Source: Emergencia timonensis (lineage in GTDB: Bacteria > Bacillota > Clostridia > Peptostreptococcales > Anaerovoracaceae). Taken from it: a stretch of DNA of 64,000 nt. Location: the NCBI RefSeq assembly GCF_900086585.1, contig NZ_FLKM01000007.1, positions 1-64,000 of the forward strand, read 5' to 3'. The notes below the pieces were generated by a model. The model searched no databases. It was not told the DNA's origin and saw nothing but the letters and a program-made list of their open reading frames with translations. A program made the position numbers and the translations under genes. Shown here one piece after another: positions 52,305 through 60,882 of the stretch; the first letter of the stretch is position 1; each line of letters opens with the position of its first letter.

Positions 52305-53092
52305 TGTTTCTCTCCTGTTTCGATAATTCCCAGAGCCGCCAAAGCTCCCGCCGCACCCCGGACAATTTCTGCCTCATCGGGCAAGAAAAAGACATTCTCC
52401 CCTAACAGGTCGAACTTCGCCAGCTGATCATCACTCTGGATATAGGCCAAGACAGGCAGCGCGCCTGTATCGACCAAATTCTTGGCTTCCGGCCCGGGAA
52501 TGCGGTTGACGATTACACCCATCTCATCGTACATGACCAGACGGTCCGCCACACCTTTGATGGTCTGCACCACCTGTATCCCCTTGCGGCTGGCGTCTGT
52601 GATCAAAACCAGGTGGGTGACCTTCTCCATCACCCGGCGGTTGATCTGTTCGATGCCGGCTTCTCCGTCGATGACCACGTAATCAAAATTCTCCGACAGC
52701 ATCTGGATCACATCCTTCAGATAGGAATTGATCTTGCAGTAGCAGCCGGCGGATTCCGGTCTCCCCACTGCGATAAACGCAAATCCATTCTGTTCGCTTA
52801 CAGCGTCGTAAATTTGGTATTTTGCTTCCCCCAGAAGCTCGATAGCTGCCTTGGTCTGTCCGTCTTCCACAGTCTCCACTACTTCCATACGGATGTCGTC
52901 GATGGTCTTCCCCTCTTCAATCCCCAGGGCCGTGGCTAGTCCCACCGCCGGGTCCGCATCGATGGCGAGAATCCGCTTTCCGGGGAACCTCTTTGTCAGT
53001 ATCTTTACCATGGCGGCTGCGATGGAAGTCTTTCCGACTCCCCCTTTGCCCGCCACCGCTATCATCGTTGTTTTTTGTTCTTCCTTCATCAC
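52301..53092 (-). CDS. CooC/MinD-like P-loop ATPase
   Basis: A 263-residue SIMIBI-class ATPase. The deviant Walker A KGGVGKTSIAAAMV is at about 14-27, switch regions are in AIDADPAVGLATALG (about 45-59) and YVVIDGEAGIEQINRR (about 137-152). This DxEAGxE pattern is that of CooC, the nickel-insertion ATPase for CO dehydrogenase and acetyl-CoA synthase. First gene of the cluster; GTG start with AGGAG 8 bases upstream. It follows a promoter-hairpin repeat. In this context it could load a metal or cluster into the dehydratase-like or 241-residue proteins (inference). Confidence 0.85.
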   Translation of the reverse strand: MMKEEQKTTMIAVAGKGGVGKTSIAAAMVKILTKRFPGKRILAIDADPAVGLATALGIEEGKTIDDIRMEVVETVEDGQTKAAIELLGEAKYQIYDAVSEQNGFAFIAVGRPESAGCYCKINSYLKDVIQMLSENFDYVVIDGEAGIEQINRRVMEKVTHLVLITDASRKGIQVVQTIKGVADRLVMYDEMGVIVNRIPGPEAKNLVDTGALPVLAYIQSDDQLAKFDLLGENVFFLPDEAEIVRGAAGALAALGIIETGEKQ

Positions 53093-53100
53093 GCTTTATA

Positions 53101-53330
53101 CTCCTGTCCCAATATAGAATTATGCCATGTGCATTCCACTATGAATAATATCGGGGCACATGATTCAATGATTCCTACATTGCAGCAACGTATGCTTCGC
53201 ATACTCCTTCGCTCACGTTGTTCGCTGCGCTGTCCGTTTTGCCTAGCCGCTCGCTACGCTTGCGGGGCAAAAAGGCGAAGCTGTAGGATTGTGCGTTCAT
53301 TATACCACAATTCTCTTTTTCTGTGTAGAA
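53101..53330 (-). repeat. Dispersed promoter-hairpin repeat, copy upstream of the CooC-like operon
   Basis: Read leftward this matches 18030-18335 over most of its length: an extended -10 TGGTATAAT, CACAATC, the core with GCCCCGCAAGCGTAGCGAG, the GTATGC-GAA-GCATAC hairpin, then CATGTGC (53156-53162) and GCACATG (53126-53132), arms 30 bases apart, ending in TGGCATAAT. As at 18 kb, the last -10-like box is a short distance before an operon on the same strand. Confidence 0.75.
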
Positions 53331-53891
53331 GGAATGGGCATCCCCGCGGCAAGCGCATGAAACAAAGGTTGACACTCCTTCTTCACAACCCTGTGACAGC
53401 GGAAACAAAAAAAGTGCCTTCATTTTCAATTTTTTAATCCTTAATGGCACATTTTTTGATTATTGTAAACCAATCCGCCTTCATTCGCAAATTATTTTCC
53501 ATTACTTGCGCATTCCAAAGATTCAGAACGAATAAAATTCCTTTATTTTACATTTATGAGATATTCTGTTTCAAACACGGTTCTACAGATCAAGGAAAGA
53601 GACAAAAAAAGAGAAATATGCTTGTTTTTCACACGTTTTGCAAAGGGAGTAATGCAAGTAAATTCAAAAAAATTAAAAATGAAGGCGCAGATACAGGTCT
53701 GGATAGCCTTTTGTGCCATAATATCCTGTTTTTTGTTTAATGAAGGCGCGCAATCTATTTCAGGAACCTATTCCAGGAATTTGCTGTGGGAGTCCCTTTG
53801 TTTTACCAAAATTTCCGAAAATTCACCTTCATAACCATCATCAAATATGATATGATAAAGGTATAGTATTTAATTAGGGAGATAAAAGAAG
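53331..53891. other. Intergenic stretch with short repeated motif
   Basis: About 560 A/T-rich bases before the GGDEF gene. The motif AATGAAGG(C/T) or its complement recurs at about 53413, 53480, 53680, 53740 and 53825, several times as AATGAAGGCGC. A 25-base segment (53636-53660), TTTTGCAAAGGGAGT plus GCAAGTA, recurs near the left end of the IS element (16318-16342, opposite strand, two differences). No gene is supported; the ORFs here lack ribosome-binding sites. Confidence 0.4.
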
Positions 53892-55499
53892 ATGGACCTA
53901 CACAAGCTGACAGAACACAAAAAGACTTTACTTTTTACTGCCATATTTATCATCGTCAATATTGCGGGGATATTTTTTATTAGTATTCACGAATCTAACG
54001 CAATTGACAAATACCTCATAGAAGAAGCCACTGACACTCGTGACGATTTTAATAACGTCCTTGCAGATTATAAACACTCTTTTCAGATTTTTACAGAAAT
54101 GCTGTCGCGGGAAATCGAAAACAATCCCGATCCCGACCAAATCTGGAACTACCTGAAAACCATAGATACTAAAATGTTGGATATCGAAGGTGATACCTTC
54201 GACGGTCTTTACATGTATTATAAGGGACGTTACCTTTACAGTTGGGACACGCCTTACGCAGAGTACGAAAAGACGGGCTATGTTGCCACGGAGCGCCCGT
54301 GGTACAAGGACGCTGCTGCCGGAGAAGGCAAAATCGTCTTCACGCCGCCCTACATGAGCTACGCCAACCATTATATTTTGTCAACCATTTCTCAGCTGCA
54401 GCCTGACAAAGAAACAGTCTTCGCCTATGACATCAAAATGGGGAATATCCAGGATCTGATTCATTCCATGAATCGTTTCAAAGGTGAACAAGTTATCCTA
54501 TATAATCAAAACGGTACGATTATCGGCAGCACCACCGAGGCCTATCTGGGGAGCAGTTTTCACGACTCCATCCCAGAGGCGAGGGCGCGAATTGATGAAG
54601 CCAAAGAAGAGTTGGCAGCTATCGACGAGAACGATGCCGACGAGATAGAAAAAGCAAAAGAGAAGATTGCCTCTGCCACTTCTTTTTACAACTTCCGAGA
54701 ATCATTCAAGGATAATCTGCCACTGCTTGCGAAAAGCAATGACAAGGCTCACTCAATTACTATCGATGGCAGCCGCTATTACGGTTATCTGTTACAAGAA
54801 GATGATTACAGTTTTCTCGTGCTCATCCCATTCTTATCTATGCTCAAGGCAACCTTAGGTAATTGGCTGGTACCGCTGCTGCTCATCGAACTGCTGTTGA
54901 TTTATATCCTGAATCAAATCAGCCGGGCACTTAAGAATCGGGAGTTAAAAGAGGCCTATGTAGAGCTGGGCCAGACACAGAAACGTCTGCAAATCGCATT
55001 GAAGGCCGCGCAGAAAGAAGCTGCCATCGACGAATTGACCGGCATGATGAACTTCAGTTCTTTCAAGAAAAACATGACTAAAATCCTCACCGAAATGGAA
55101 CCAGATGACAGCGGAATCTTCATCATGATAGACGGCGACCATTTCAAACAGGTCAATGACAATTACGGTCACAATATCGGGGACGAAGTCATCAAATTGA
55201 CTGCCCAGATGATTGTCGGACGTATCAGGACTATCGATATCGCTTCCCGTCTTCACGGCGATGAATTTGCAATCTTTGTAGCGGATACCGACGATTACTC
55301 TGTTGCACAGAGAATCATGAAAGATATCAATCAAACCCTGGCAAAAGAAGCCGCAAAACGGAATATGCCTGCCATCACCCTATCTGCTGGCGCGGTACTG
55401 GCAAAACAAGGAGATACCTATGTGGCTTTGTCAAAGGCAGCCGATGTGGCATTATATCGGGCAAAAGAAACTCATGACGGCGGATTTGCACATGAATAG
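53892..55499 (+). CDS. Membrane diguanylate cyclase with dCache sensor (HGDEF variant)
   Basis: A 535-residue receptor. A membrane segment (about 14-33), an extracellular dCache-like domain (about 35-310; YMYYKGRYLYSWD, ERPWYKDAA, TPPYMSY), a second membrane segment (about 315-338), a coiled coil (about 345-380) and a GGDEF domain (from IDELTGMMNFSSF, about 383) follow in order. The active-site loop reads RLHGDEFA, with His in place of the first Gly. The inhibitory RxxD site is intact as RTID five residues before the loop. GGDEF proteins make cyclic di-GMP; the HGDEF change may lower or alter activity, so cyclase function is not certain. Single gene with GGGAGAT before the ATG. Confidence 0.88.
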   Translation: MDLHKLTEHKKTLLFTAIFIIVNIAGIFFISIHESNAIDKYLIEEATDTRDDFNNVLADYKHSFQIFTEMLSREIENNPDPDQIWNYLKTIDTKMLDIEGDTFDGLYMYYKGRYLYSWDTPYAEYEKTGYVATERPWYKDAAAGEGKIVFTPPYMSYANHYILSTISQLQPDKETVFAYDIKMGNIQDLIHSMNRFKGEQVILYNQNGTIIGSTTEAYLGSSFHDSIPEARARIDEAKEELAAIDENDADEIEKAKEKIASATSFYNFRESFKDNLPLLAKSNDKAHSITIDGSRYYGYLLQEDDYSFLVLIPFLSMLKATLGNWLVPLLLIELLLIYILNQISRALKNRELKEAYVELGQTQKRLQIALKAAQKEAAIDELTGMMNFSSFKKNMTKILTEMEPDDSGIFIMIDGDHFKQVNDNYGHNIGDEVIKLTAQMIVGRIRTIDIASRLHGDEFAIFVADTDDYSVAQRIMKDINQTLAKEAAKRNMPAITLSAGAVLAKQGDTYVALSKAADVALYRAKETHDGGFAHE

Positions 55500-55504
55500 A
55501 TTAC

Positions 55505-55536
55505 AAAGGGGACTGTCATTTCTGACAGTCCCCTTT
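55505..55536. terminator. Bidirectional terminator after the GGDEF gene
   Basis: Perfect 14-base stem AAAGGGGACTGTCA / TGACAGTCCCCTTT with a TTTC loop, between convergent genes. Confidence 0.9.
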
Positions 55537-55558
55537 TCTATGCACATTTCTTCTTTTC

Positions 55559-56212
55559 CTATTCTTTTTCCCATTTTGCATAGAGCGTATAGTCTCGGTC
55601 CGCATCCTTGTCAATATAGGTAATCTTCCTCGTACGGCCGCGGTCTATATACCAGCCTTTAAACTCATAACCCTTTTTTACCGGGTCTTTGAGGGTGACT
55701 CTTTCGTTATAGTAGACACGCGGACTTCTTCTGGCCAGTCTGCCGCCTTTGGTGTGATATTTGATCGAATAACCCACTGTAACCTTGCAAATGGCCCTGA
55801 CACTGGGATTTGAGCGCTGGGATACAACGATATTAGTTCTGCCCGGACGGATGCCTTTTACAATGCCATCTGACGTCACCTTAGCCACTTTTCGGTTGGT
55901 AGATACCCAGCGAAAGTTCGTGCCTTTCCGGGTGGGCGGATAATAAAAGGCTTTCAGTCTCAGCTTTTCCCCTCTGCCGATTTTTGCGCCTTTTCGGTTC
56001 ATTTTTAACTTGGGGAATGACGAGGAGTTCTCCACACCTGGAAAACGATTTCCCGTATCCATCACTTGCAATTTCAGTTCTTTAGAAGAACTGTCGCTTA
56101 CATTCCCCTGATTTACTGAATCTATTGTCTGCCCAAATGCGTATATGGCCGTTGCCGTCAAAATCATACTGATCGATAACAAAGTGCAAATGAGCCTTCT
56201 TATTCTCTTCAT
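55559..56212 (-). CDS. Small secreted protein with Ig-like (Big_2) and InlB-type repeat
   Basis: A 217-residue exported protein. Signal peptide: MKRIRRLICTLLSISMILTA, with cleavage near YAFGQ. Residues 70-145 form a Big_2-type Ig-like domain (KLRLKAFYYPP, RWVSTNRKVAKV, VKGIRPGRTNIVV). The C-terminus (about 155-217) is one Listeria-Bacteroides InlB repeat: VTLKDPVKKGYEFKGWY and YTLYAKWEKE. No sorting signal or membrane anchor is seen. The start at 56212 is chosen since the upstream in-frame codons precede GAAGG. Surface or secreted binding role is likely. Confidence 0.8.
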   Translation of the reverse strand: MKRIRRLICTLLSISMILTATAIYAFGQTIDSVNQGNVSDSSSKELKLQVMDTGNRFPGVENSSSFPKLKMNRKGAKIGRGEKLRLKAFYYPPTRKGTNFRWVSTNRKVAKVTSDGIVKGIRPGRTNIVVSQRSNPSVRAICKVTVGYSIKYHTKGGRLARRSPRVYYNERVTLKDPVKKGYEFKGWYIDRGRTRKITYIDKDADRDYTLYAKWEKE

Positions 56213-56315
56213 GACCTTCTTCCCTTCTGTAATGATGCTGCTATTGTTGGAAATATTAATCTCTAAAAACATAGTAACATATTTTCCGGTAGAAAGTACA
56301 CTCTTTTAAGAATTT

Positions 56316-57143
56316 TTAAGAATTAAAAGATTCTTCCAGGCCTTGTCTCGCCAGCCTGCTGATATCCAGTGCAGGGCCTATGGCGACACCCGCTTTGGTC
56401 TTCATATAGCAAAGCAAGTCCTCCAGCATATTAACCCGGCTGACACGGCCGATGCACTGGGGATGAAGTACCAGAGTCATCAGTCCGCCCTCATCGTACA
56501 GTCCGTCAAACTCACTCTGCCAGATTTCCTTTACATAAGACGGCGAACAGATCCTCCTTCTCTCCGGCATCTGCAGAGTAAAGAAGAAGTGAGACGTGTC
56601 ATCATAAAGCCAGGAGAAAGGTAGTTCTATCAGTTTCTCGCCATCTCCACTTTCGTGATAATAAGGCCAGTCGCAAGCCATCGTATTAGAAGAATACTCA
56701 AAACCGCTAGCCATGACATTCGCAATCGTCTCTTCGGTCAAAATCGCTTCCGGCGCTCTGTAACCAAGCGGTTCTACCCCCAGCAGTTCTTTCATGATTC
56801 TCTTTGATTTCTCCACCAATTCTCGATCCTGCTCTGGGAAGTAGGTCGTCTCATGAAGATAACCGTGATAGCCGATTTCATGTCCTCGTCTGACGATTTC
56901 CCGACAGGTCTCTGTATGCTGCTCTATGACCCAGCCTGGAATGAAGAAGGTCGCTTTCAACTGCTGTCTGTCCAGCATATCCAAAATTCTCGGCACTCCT
57001 ACATTGGGTCCATATGCCCCTTCTGCCATCAGATTCGGATTATTTTTGCTGTCCATGGTTCTGGAAAACCAGAAAGTCTCTGCATCTAAATCAAAGGTCA
57101 GGGCTACGCCCATTTTTATGCCTTGCGGCCAATTTTTTCTCAT
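56316..57143 (-). CDS. Polysaccharide-deacetylase-fold hydrolase (NodB/PuuE-like)
   Basis: A 275-residue NodB-homology protein without signal peptide. Motif 1 VALTFDLDAE (about 13-22) has the catalytic Asp; motif 2 GYHGYLHE (about 91-98) gives the H-X3-H metal site; motif 3 GYRAPEA lies at about 124-130, and VLHPQCIG near the C-terminus holds a His. Cytoplasmic members of this fold include PuuE allantoinase and cyclic imidases, which open C-N rings. It closes an operon with an amidohydrolase and two amidinotransferase-fold enzymes, so a role in breaking down a guanidino, ureido or imide compound is more likely than sugar deacetylation. Confidence 0.82.
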   Translation of the reverse strand: MRKNWPQGIKMGVALTFDLDAETFWFSRTMDSKNNPNLMAEGAYGPNVGVPRILDMLDRQQLKATFFIPGWVIEQHTETCREIVRRGHEIGYHGYLHETTYFPEQDRELVEKSKRIMKELLGVEPLGYRAPEAILTEETIANVMASGFEYSSNTMACDWPYYHESGDGEKLIELPFSWLYDDTSHFFFTLQMPERRRICSPSYVKEIWQSEFDGLYDEGGLMTLVLHPQCIGRVSRVNMLEDLLCYMKTKAGVAIGPALDISRLARQGLEESFNS

Positions 57144-57158
57144 CTCATTCTCCTCCTG

Positions 57159-58775
57159 TTATGCTCTGTATTTACAATCGCCGTCGATATATGTTTCCAG
57201 CACCTTAATCTCTTTGATCTCATTCTCCGGCACGGTAAACACATCGTCAGACAAAATGACAAAGTTTGCCTGTTTGCCGACTTCCAGAGAGCCAAGCCGA
57301 TCTTCATCTTTGGAAACATAAGCCCCGTAAATAGTATGCATCTTGACAGCCTCCAGTCTGCTGAGGCGCTCCTCTGAGTACCACCCGCCCTCAGGCTGAC
57401 CTGTGAGATCTTTTCTCGTCACGTTGACCTGGATTCCTTCCAGCGGATTGACTGACTCAATGGGCAGGTCTGAGCCTGCTGCCAGCCTGATGCCCTGTTT
57501 CAGCATAGAGTTGAAACAATAGCTGGTCTTCATTCTGTCACCTACCCTGTCATCTGCAATACTCCAGTCAGAATGGATGTACATAGGCTGCACCAGACCG
57601 ATAGCATCGACCACTTTATATTTTTCAAAGATTCGTTCATTCATAATCTGGCTGTGGATAATCGACGGCCTCAATCCCTTCGCCTTGATTTCTTCTTTGA
57701 CAGAGATACACCCGTCGAGGAAGTTTTCCACCGCTGCGTCTCCAATAGCGTGAATGGTCAAGTCAAAGTCGTGATCGACAATCTCTTTGGCAATGCGGGC
57801 AAGTTCCTCTTTGTTCCAGTAAAGGCATCCGCAGGTATCCGGCTTATCACTGTACGGTTCATTGAGTCCCGCTGACCAGGCCCCCAGTGATCCGTCGCCA
57901 AGGAATTTGATGGGACCGATTTTGACGTTGCCAAAACGCTGCCAGGAATGAAATCCAAAATCAAAAAACTCCTGCAGTTGATCCGGTCTGTGAATACGCA
58001 GTTGCAGAACCAGGTCAATGGGCATTCGTCCCTCAGCAAATAGTTCCAAGTAGGCCTCCCAAAGCGCGCGTTTGTCACTCACGGAATAAAAGTCCTCTGT
58101 ATGACACACGGTTACACCGTTCTTAACCATTTCGTCAAAAGAAAAGGCCAGTAGTTCTTTTAATTCCAGCTTATCTCCGATCTTTGGCACGCAGTCCCCG
58201 ATTAAGCTCATCGCACTTTCCAGCATGACGCCAGTAGGAGAACCATCAGCAAATCTCACCAGTTCTCCGCCCTGTGGGTCTTTGGTATTCCGGTCCACTC
58301 CAGCAATCCTCATGGCCATAGAATTGGCAGCGCAGATGGTTCCGCATCTTCGATTGAGCATCAGCGGGTGCTTGTCTGTAATCTGATCCAACTGCTCACA
58401 GGTAGGGAACTGTCCATCGGGAAAAGCCTCCTGATCCCAGCCAAAACCGGTAACCCACTGGCCTTCAGGAATATTCACATCGGCAATATACGCTTTCATG
58501 GTTTGAACCAGTTCCTCTACACTCTTCACCCCGCTGAGAAGTGCCGTTTTCTTCTCAAAGATGGCGTGGTCCAGAAGATGAATGTGTGCGTCGATGAAGC
58601 CAGGCAATACGTCTCGGCCAGCCAGATCTACAATCTCACAATCGCCCATCGCCTTGATGACCTCATCCTTGGTACCCAGCGCTGCAATCTTTCCGTCTTC
58701 ACAGCCCATAGCCTGATAAAGACGATTTTCTGCATCAATTGCTCTAATTCTTCCATTAATAAATATTCGTTTCAT
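57159..58775 (-). CDS. YtcJ-like metal-dependent amidohydrolase (second copy)
   Basis: A 538-residue amidohydrolase-3 family enzyme, paralogous to 32482-34101. Metal-site HxH in PGFIDAHIHLLDH (about 59-71), a further site in TIHAIGDAAVENF and SIIHSQIMNE, and the Asp region AAGSDLPIES. Cytoplasmic. It is preceded by the amidinotransferase-fold gene with a 2-base gap and followed by the deacetylase-fold gene after 15 bases. It would hydrolyse a carbamoyl, formyl or cyclic amide produced by the upstream enzymes (inference). Confidence 0.88.
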   Translation of the reverse strand: MKRIFINGRIRAIDAENRLYQAMGCEDGKIAALGTKDEVIKAMGDCEIVDLAGRDVLPGFIDAHIHLLDHAIFEKKTALLSGVKSVEELVQTMKAYIADVNIPEGQWVTGFGWDQEAFPDGQFPTCEQLDQITDKHPLMLNRRCGTICAANSMAMRIAGVDRNTKDPQGGELVRFADGSPTGVMLESAMSLIGDCVPKIGDKLELKELLAFSFDEMVKNGVTVCHTEDFYSVSDKRALWEAYLELFAEGRMPIDLVLQLRIHRPDQLQEFFDFGFHSWQRFGNVKIGPIKFLGDGSLGAWSAGLNEPYSDKPDTCGCLYWNKEELARIAKEIVDHDFDLTIHAIGDAAVENFLDGCISVKEEIKAKGLRPSIIHSQIMNERIFEKYKVVDAIGLVQPMYIHSDWSIADDRVGDRMKTSYCFNSMLKQGIRLAAGSDLPIESVNPLEGIQVNVTRKDLTGQPEGGWYSEERLSRLEAVKMHTIYGAYVSKDEDRLGSLEVGKQANFVILSDDVFTVPENEIKEIKVLETYIDGDCKYRA

Positions 58776-58777
58776 TC

Positions 58778-59725
58778 TTAACCTCTTTTCAAAAATGCCG
58801 TACAGCAGTGAATCGCTCCGTAACCCTTCAAGATTTCATCAAACTGCACCGGTATGACTTTAATTCCATTTTGTTCGAGCAGTTCCTGGGACCGGGGATT
58901 GCCAGCCGGCATAACCACAAGCCCCGGTTCAATGGCTACAAAGTTGATAGCCAGCCCCTCTTTTGCCTCAATCTGTGACGGGCATTCCAGCAGCTTGATG
59001 CCTTTTTTCTTCAGTGCATCGCAGACATCATAGGGAACCTGTGATGCATGAATCATAGCTATCTCTTGACTGGCCATATTGAGCAATCCGTCAATATGGG
59101 CGTGGCCATAAGGAATCTGCATGTGTAAAATATCGGTGACTCCCATGCGCCGCAATTCTTCCTCTACCATCTCGTAGCCTTCCCGATTCGTTCTGACCCC
59201 TGAAGCTAAAACGACTGTGTGACGATCAATCCAAAGACCCATGGCCCCCTCAAAGGTGGCACTGCCGCAGACCGTTCTGATGATGGGAACGCCTAAGTCC
59301 GCTAATTTCTTTGCAGCGAAACGTTCTTCTCCTCGTCGCGCTTCCATAGCCGGTCTGGTCACAATGGCGCCCTCCGGCGTCATAAACACTAGATCCCGAC
59401 AAAAGAGGGCATTGGGTCGGTCGCTTCGCTGCTCTTCTATGTAATGCACTCTGACTCCGTGGTCTCTGTAGATGTCTGCCAAAGCGTCATGCTGTGCCCT
59501 GAATCGTTTTACATCAATTGGCGCCTTAAATCTGGCCGCCTGCCAATCGAATTTTTCAATTTCAGTTCCCGGCCGCCGCATCAAAACGTCACGCAGGGGA
59601 TCGACTTCGGAGCAGACACCCCAGTCGCCCCAAAGATCGCACATATCCTCAATGATGGATGTCTCTTTCGCAAACCACCGTTCGCCCGCCAAAGCGTCGA
59701 TATCTATTCTCTTTTTTTCTTCCAT
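58778..59725 (-). CDS. Amidinotransferase/deiminase-fold enzyme, copy 2
   Basis: A 315-residue member of the guanidine-modifying (pentein) superfamily that includes arginine deiminase, DDAH and amidinotransferases. Expected catalytic positions: acidic residues in ALFCRDLVFM (about 106-115) and ATFEGAMGLW (about 163-172), His in YGHAHIDGLLNM (about 209-220) and Cys in AIHCCTAFLKRG at the C-terminus. About 60 percent of positions look shared with the upstream paralogue by eye. It probably attacks a guanidino group to give a ureido compound plus ammonia or amine. Operon position: second gene. Confidence 0.8.
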   Translation of the reverse strand: MEEKKRIDIDALAGERWFAKETSIIEDMCDLWGDWGVCSEVDPLRDVLMRRPGTEIEKFDWQAARFKAPIDVKRFRAQHDALADIYRDHGVRVHYIEEQRSDRPNALFCRDLVFMTPEGAIVTRPAMEARRGEERFAAKKLADLGVPIIRTVCGSATFEGAMGLWIDRHTVVLASGVRTNREGYEMVEEELRRMGVTDILHMQIPYGHAHIDGLLNMASQEIAMIHASQVPYDVCDALKKKGIKLLECPSQIEAKEGLAINFVAIEPGLVVMPAGNPRSQELLEQNGIKVIPVQFDEILKGYGAIHCCTAFLKRG

Positions 59726-59739
59726 CTTGTCTTTCTCCT

Positions 59740-60684
59740 CTAACCTCTTTTTAAATACGCTGTGATGCAGTGCAGCGCCCCCTTGCCTTTTATAATTTCA
59801 GAAATATCTACCGTCTGCACCTTGATTCCATTCTTCTCCAATAATTCCTGTGTGCGAGGATTCCCTTCCGGCATCAAAATGTGCCCTGGTTCCAGAGCGA
59901 CAAAATTGCAGCCGAAGGACTCTCTCACTTCCGTCCTGGACGGCGCTTCCAAAATTTGAAAACCCTTCTTTTTCAGCATGTCGATGATGTCATAAGGCAC
60001 TTGAGATGCATGTATCAGCACAGCCTCATTGCTCAGCGGGTTCATCAAACCATCAATATGAATATTGCTGTAAGGCTGCTGCATGTGATACACTTCCACA
60101 CCCATCCGGTTCAATTCGTATTTTACCTGCTCATAGCCGCTTCCATTGCACCTGCTGCCAGTAGAAACTACACAGGTATGGCGGTCTACCCACATGGCAT
60201 TGGCGCCTTCAAACATTCCGTCTCCTGTGATGGTTCTGAGAATCGGTACACCCAGCTTTCCCAGTGCCTCCGCAATATATCTTTCTTCACCACGCCGTGC
60301 CGCCATACCCGGTCTTGTCAGAATTGCGCCCTCCGGCGTCATAAACATCAAGTCTCTGCAAAAGATTGCATTCGGCCGATCTTCTCTTTGGTTTTCCACA
60401 TAAAACACTTTGACTCCAAACTCCCTATAGATATTCACGACATCATCATGTTGTTTTCTCATGAGTTCGATATCAACTGGTTCCTGCGAGAATCTCACCG
60501 CTGCCGCGTCAAAGTGTTCAATTTCTTTACCCGGTCTGCGCATCAAAACTGCCTTCAGCGTATCTACTTCTGAGCAGACTCCCCAGTCTCCCCAATATTC
60601 ACAAAGGTCCTCTTCAAAATTCGACTCCTTAGGGAACCACCTCTCTCCCGGAATCGCTTCGATATCCATTCTCTTATCTGTCAT
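59740..60684 (-). CDS. Amidinotransferase/deiminase-fold enzyme, copy 1
   Basis: A 314-residue paralogue of the next gene. Catalytic regions: NAIFCRDLMFM, GMFEGANAMW, the His in YSNIHIDGLMN and the Cys in ALHCITAYLKRG. The ATG at 60684 has GGAGG 7 bases upstream; the ATG at 60690 would sit directly on that site, so the downstream start is preferred. It is first in a four-gene leftward operon and lies 38-54 bases from a sigma-54 promoter. Two adjacent pentein paralogues may form a heteromer or act on two related substrates. Confidence 0.8.
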   Translation of the reverse strand: MTDKRMDIEAIPGERWFPKESNFEEDLCEYWGDWGVCSEVDTLKAVLMRRPGKEIEHFDAAAVRFSQEPVDIELMRKQHDDVVNIYREFGVKVFYVENQREDRPNAIFCRDLMFMTPEGAILTRPGMAARRGEERYIAEALGKLGVPILRTITGDGMFEGANAMWVDRHTCVVSTGSRCNGSGYEQVKYELNRMGVEVYHMQQPYSNIHIDGLMNPLSNEAVLIHASQVPYDIIDMLKKKGFQILEAPSRTEVRESFGCNFVALEPGHILMPEGNPRTQELLEKNGIKVQTVDISEIIKGKGALHCITAYLKRG

Positions 60685-60720
60685 TATCATACCTCCAATC
60701 TATTTACTTCTGATATGTAA

Positions 60721-60738
60721 CGCAATAACTGTGCCAAA
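60721..60738 (-). promoter_or_regulatory. Sigma-54 promoter of the guanidino-type catabolic operon
   Basis: On the minus strand TTGGCAC-AGTTA-TTGCG fits the TGGCAC-N5-TTGCA consensus; GG (60734-60735) and GC (60722-60723) are the required 12 bases apart. It lies 37 bases before the first amidinotransferase-fold gene and beside two sigma-54 activator genes. Confidence 0.88.
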
Positions 60739-60741
60739 TAA

Positions 60742-60778
60742 AAAAGTGAATTCTTTCGTTTACATAGAATCCACTTTT
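60742..60778 (-). terminator. Dyad between the activator gene and the sigma-54 promoter (terminator or activator site)
   Basis: Arms AAAAGTGGATTCT (60766-60778, minus strand) and AGAATTCACTTTT (60742-60754) pair at 12 of 13 positions. The second arm leads into TTTTTT, so it can terminate the upstream activator transcript. Its place right upstream of the -24 element could alternatively make it an activator binding site. Confidence 0.55.
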
Positions 60779-60882
60779 ATTAAAATCGTTAGAATTTCAA
60801 CCTTTATTTTTTACTCCTGCAGGCTGACCGCCGTTCCCTCTTTCAGAACATATAAAATTTTTTCTCACTGTCAAAAATATTT

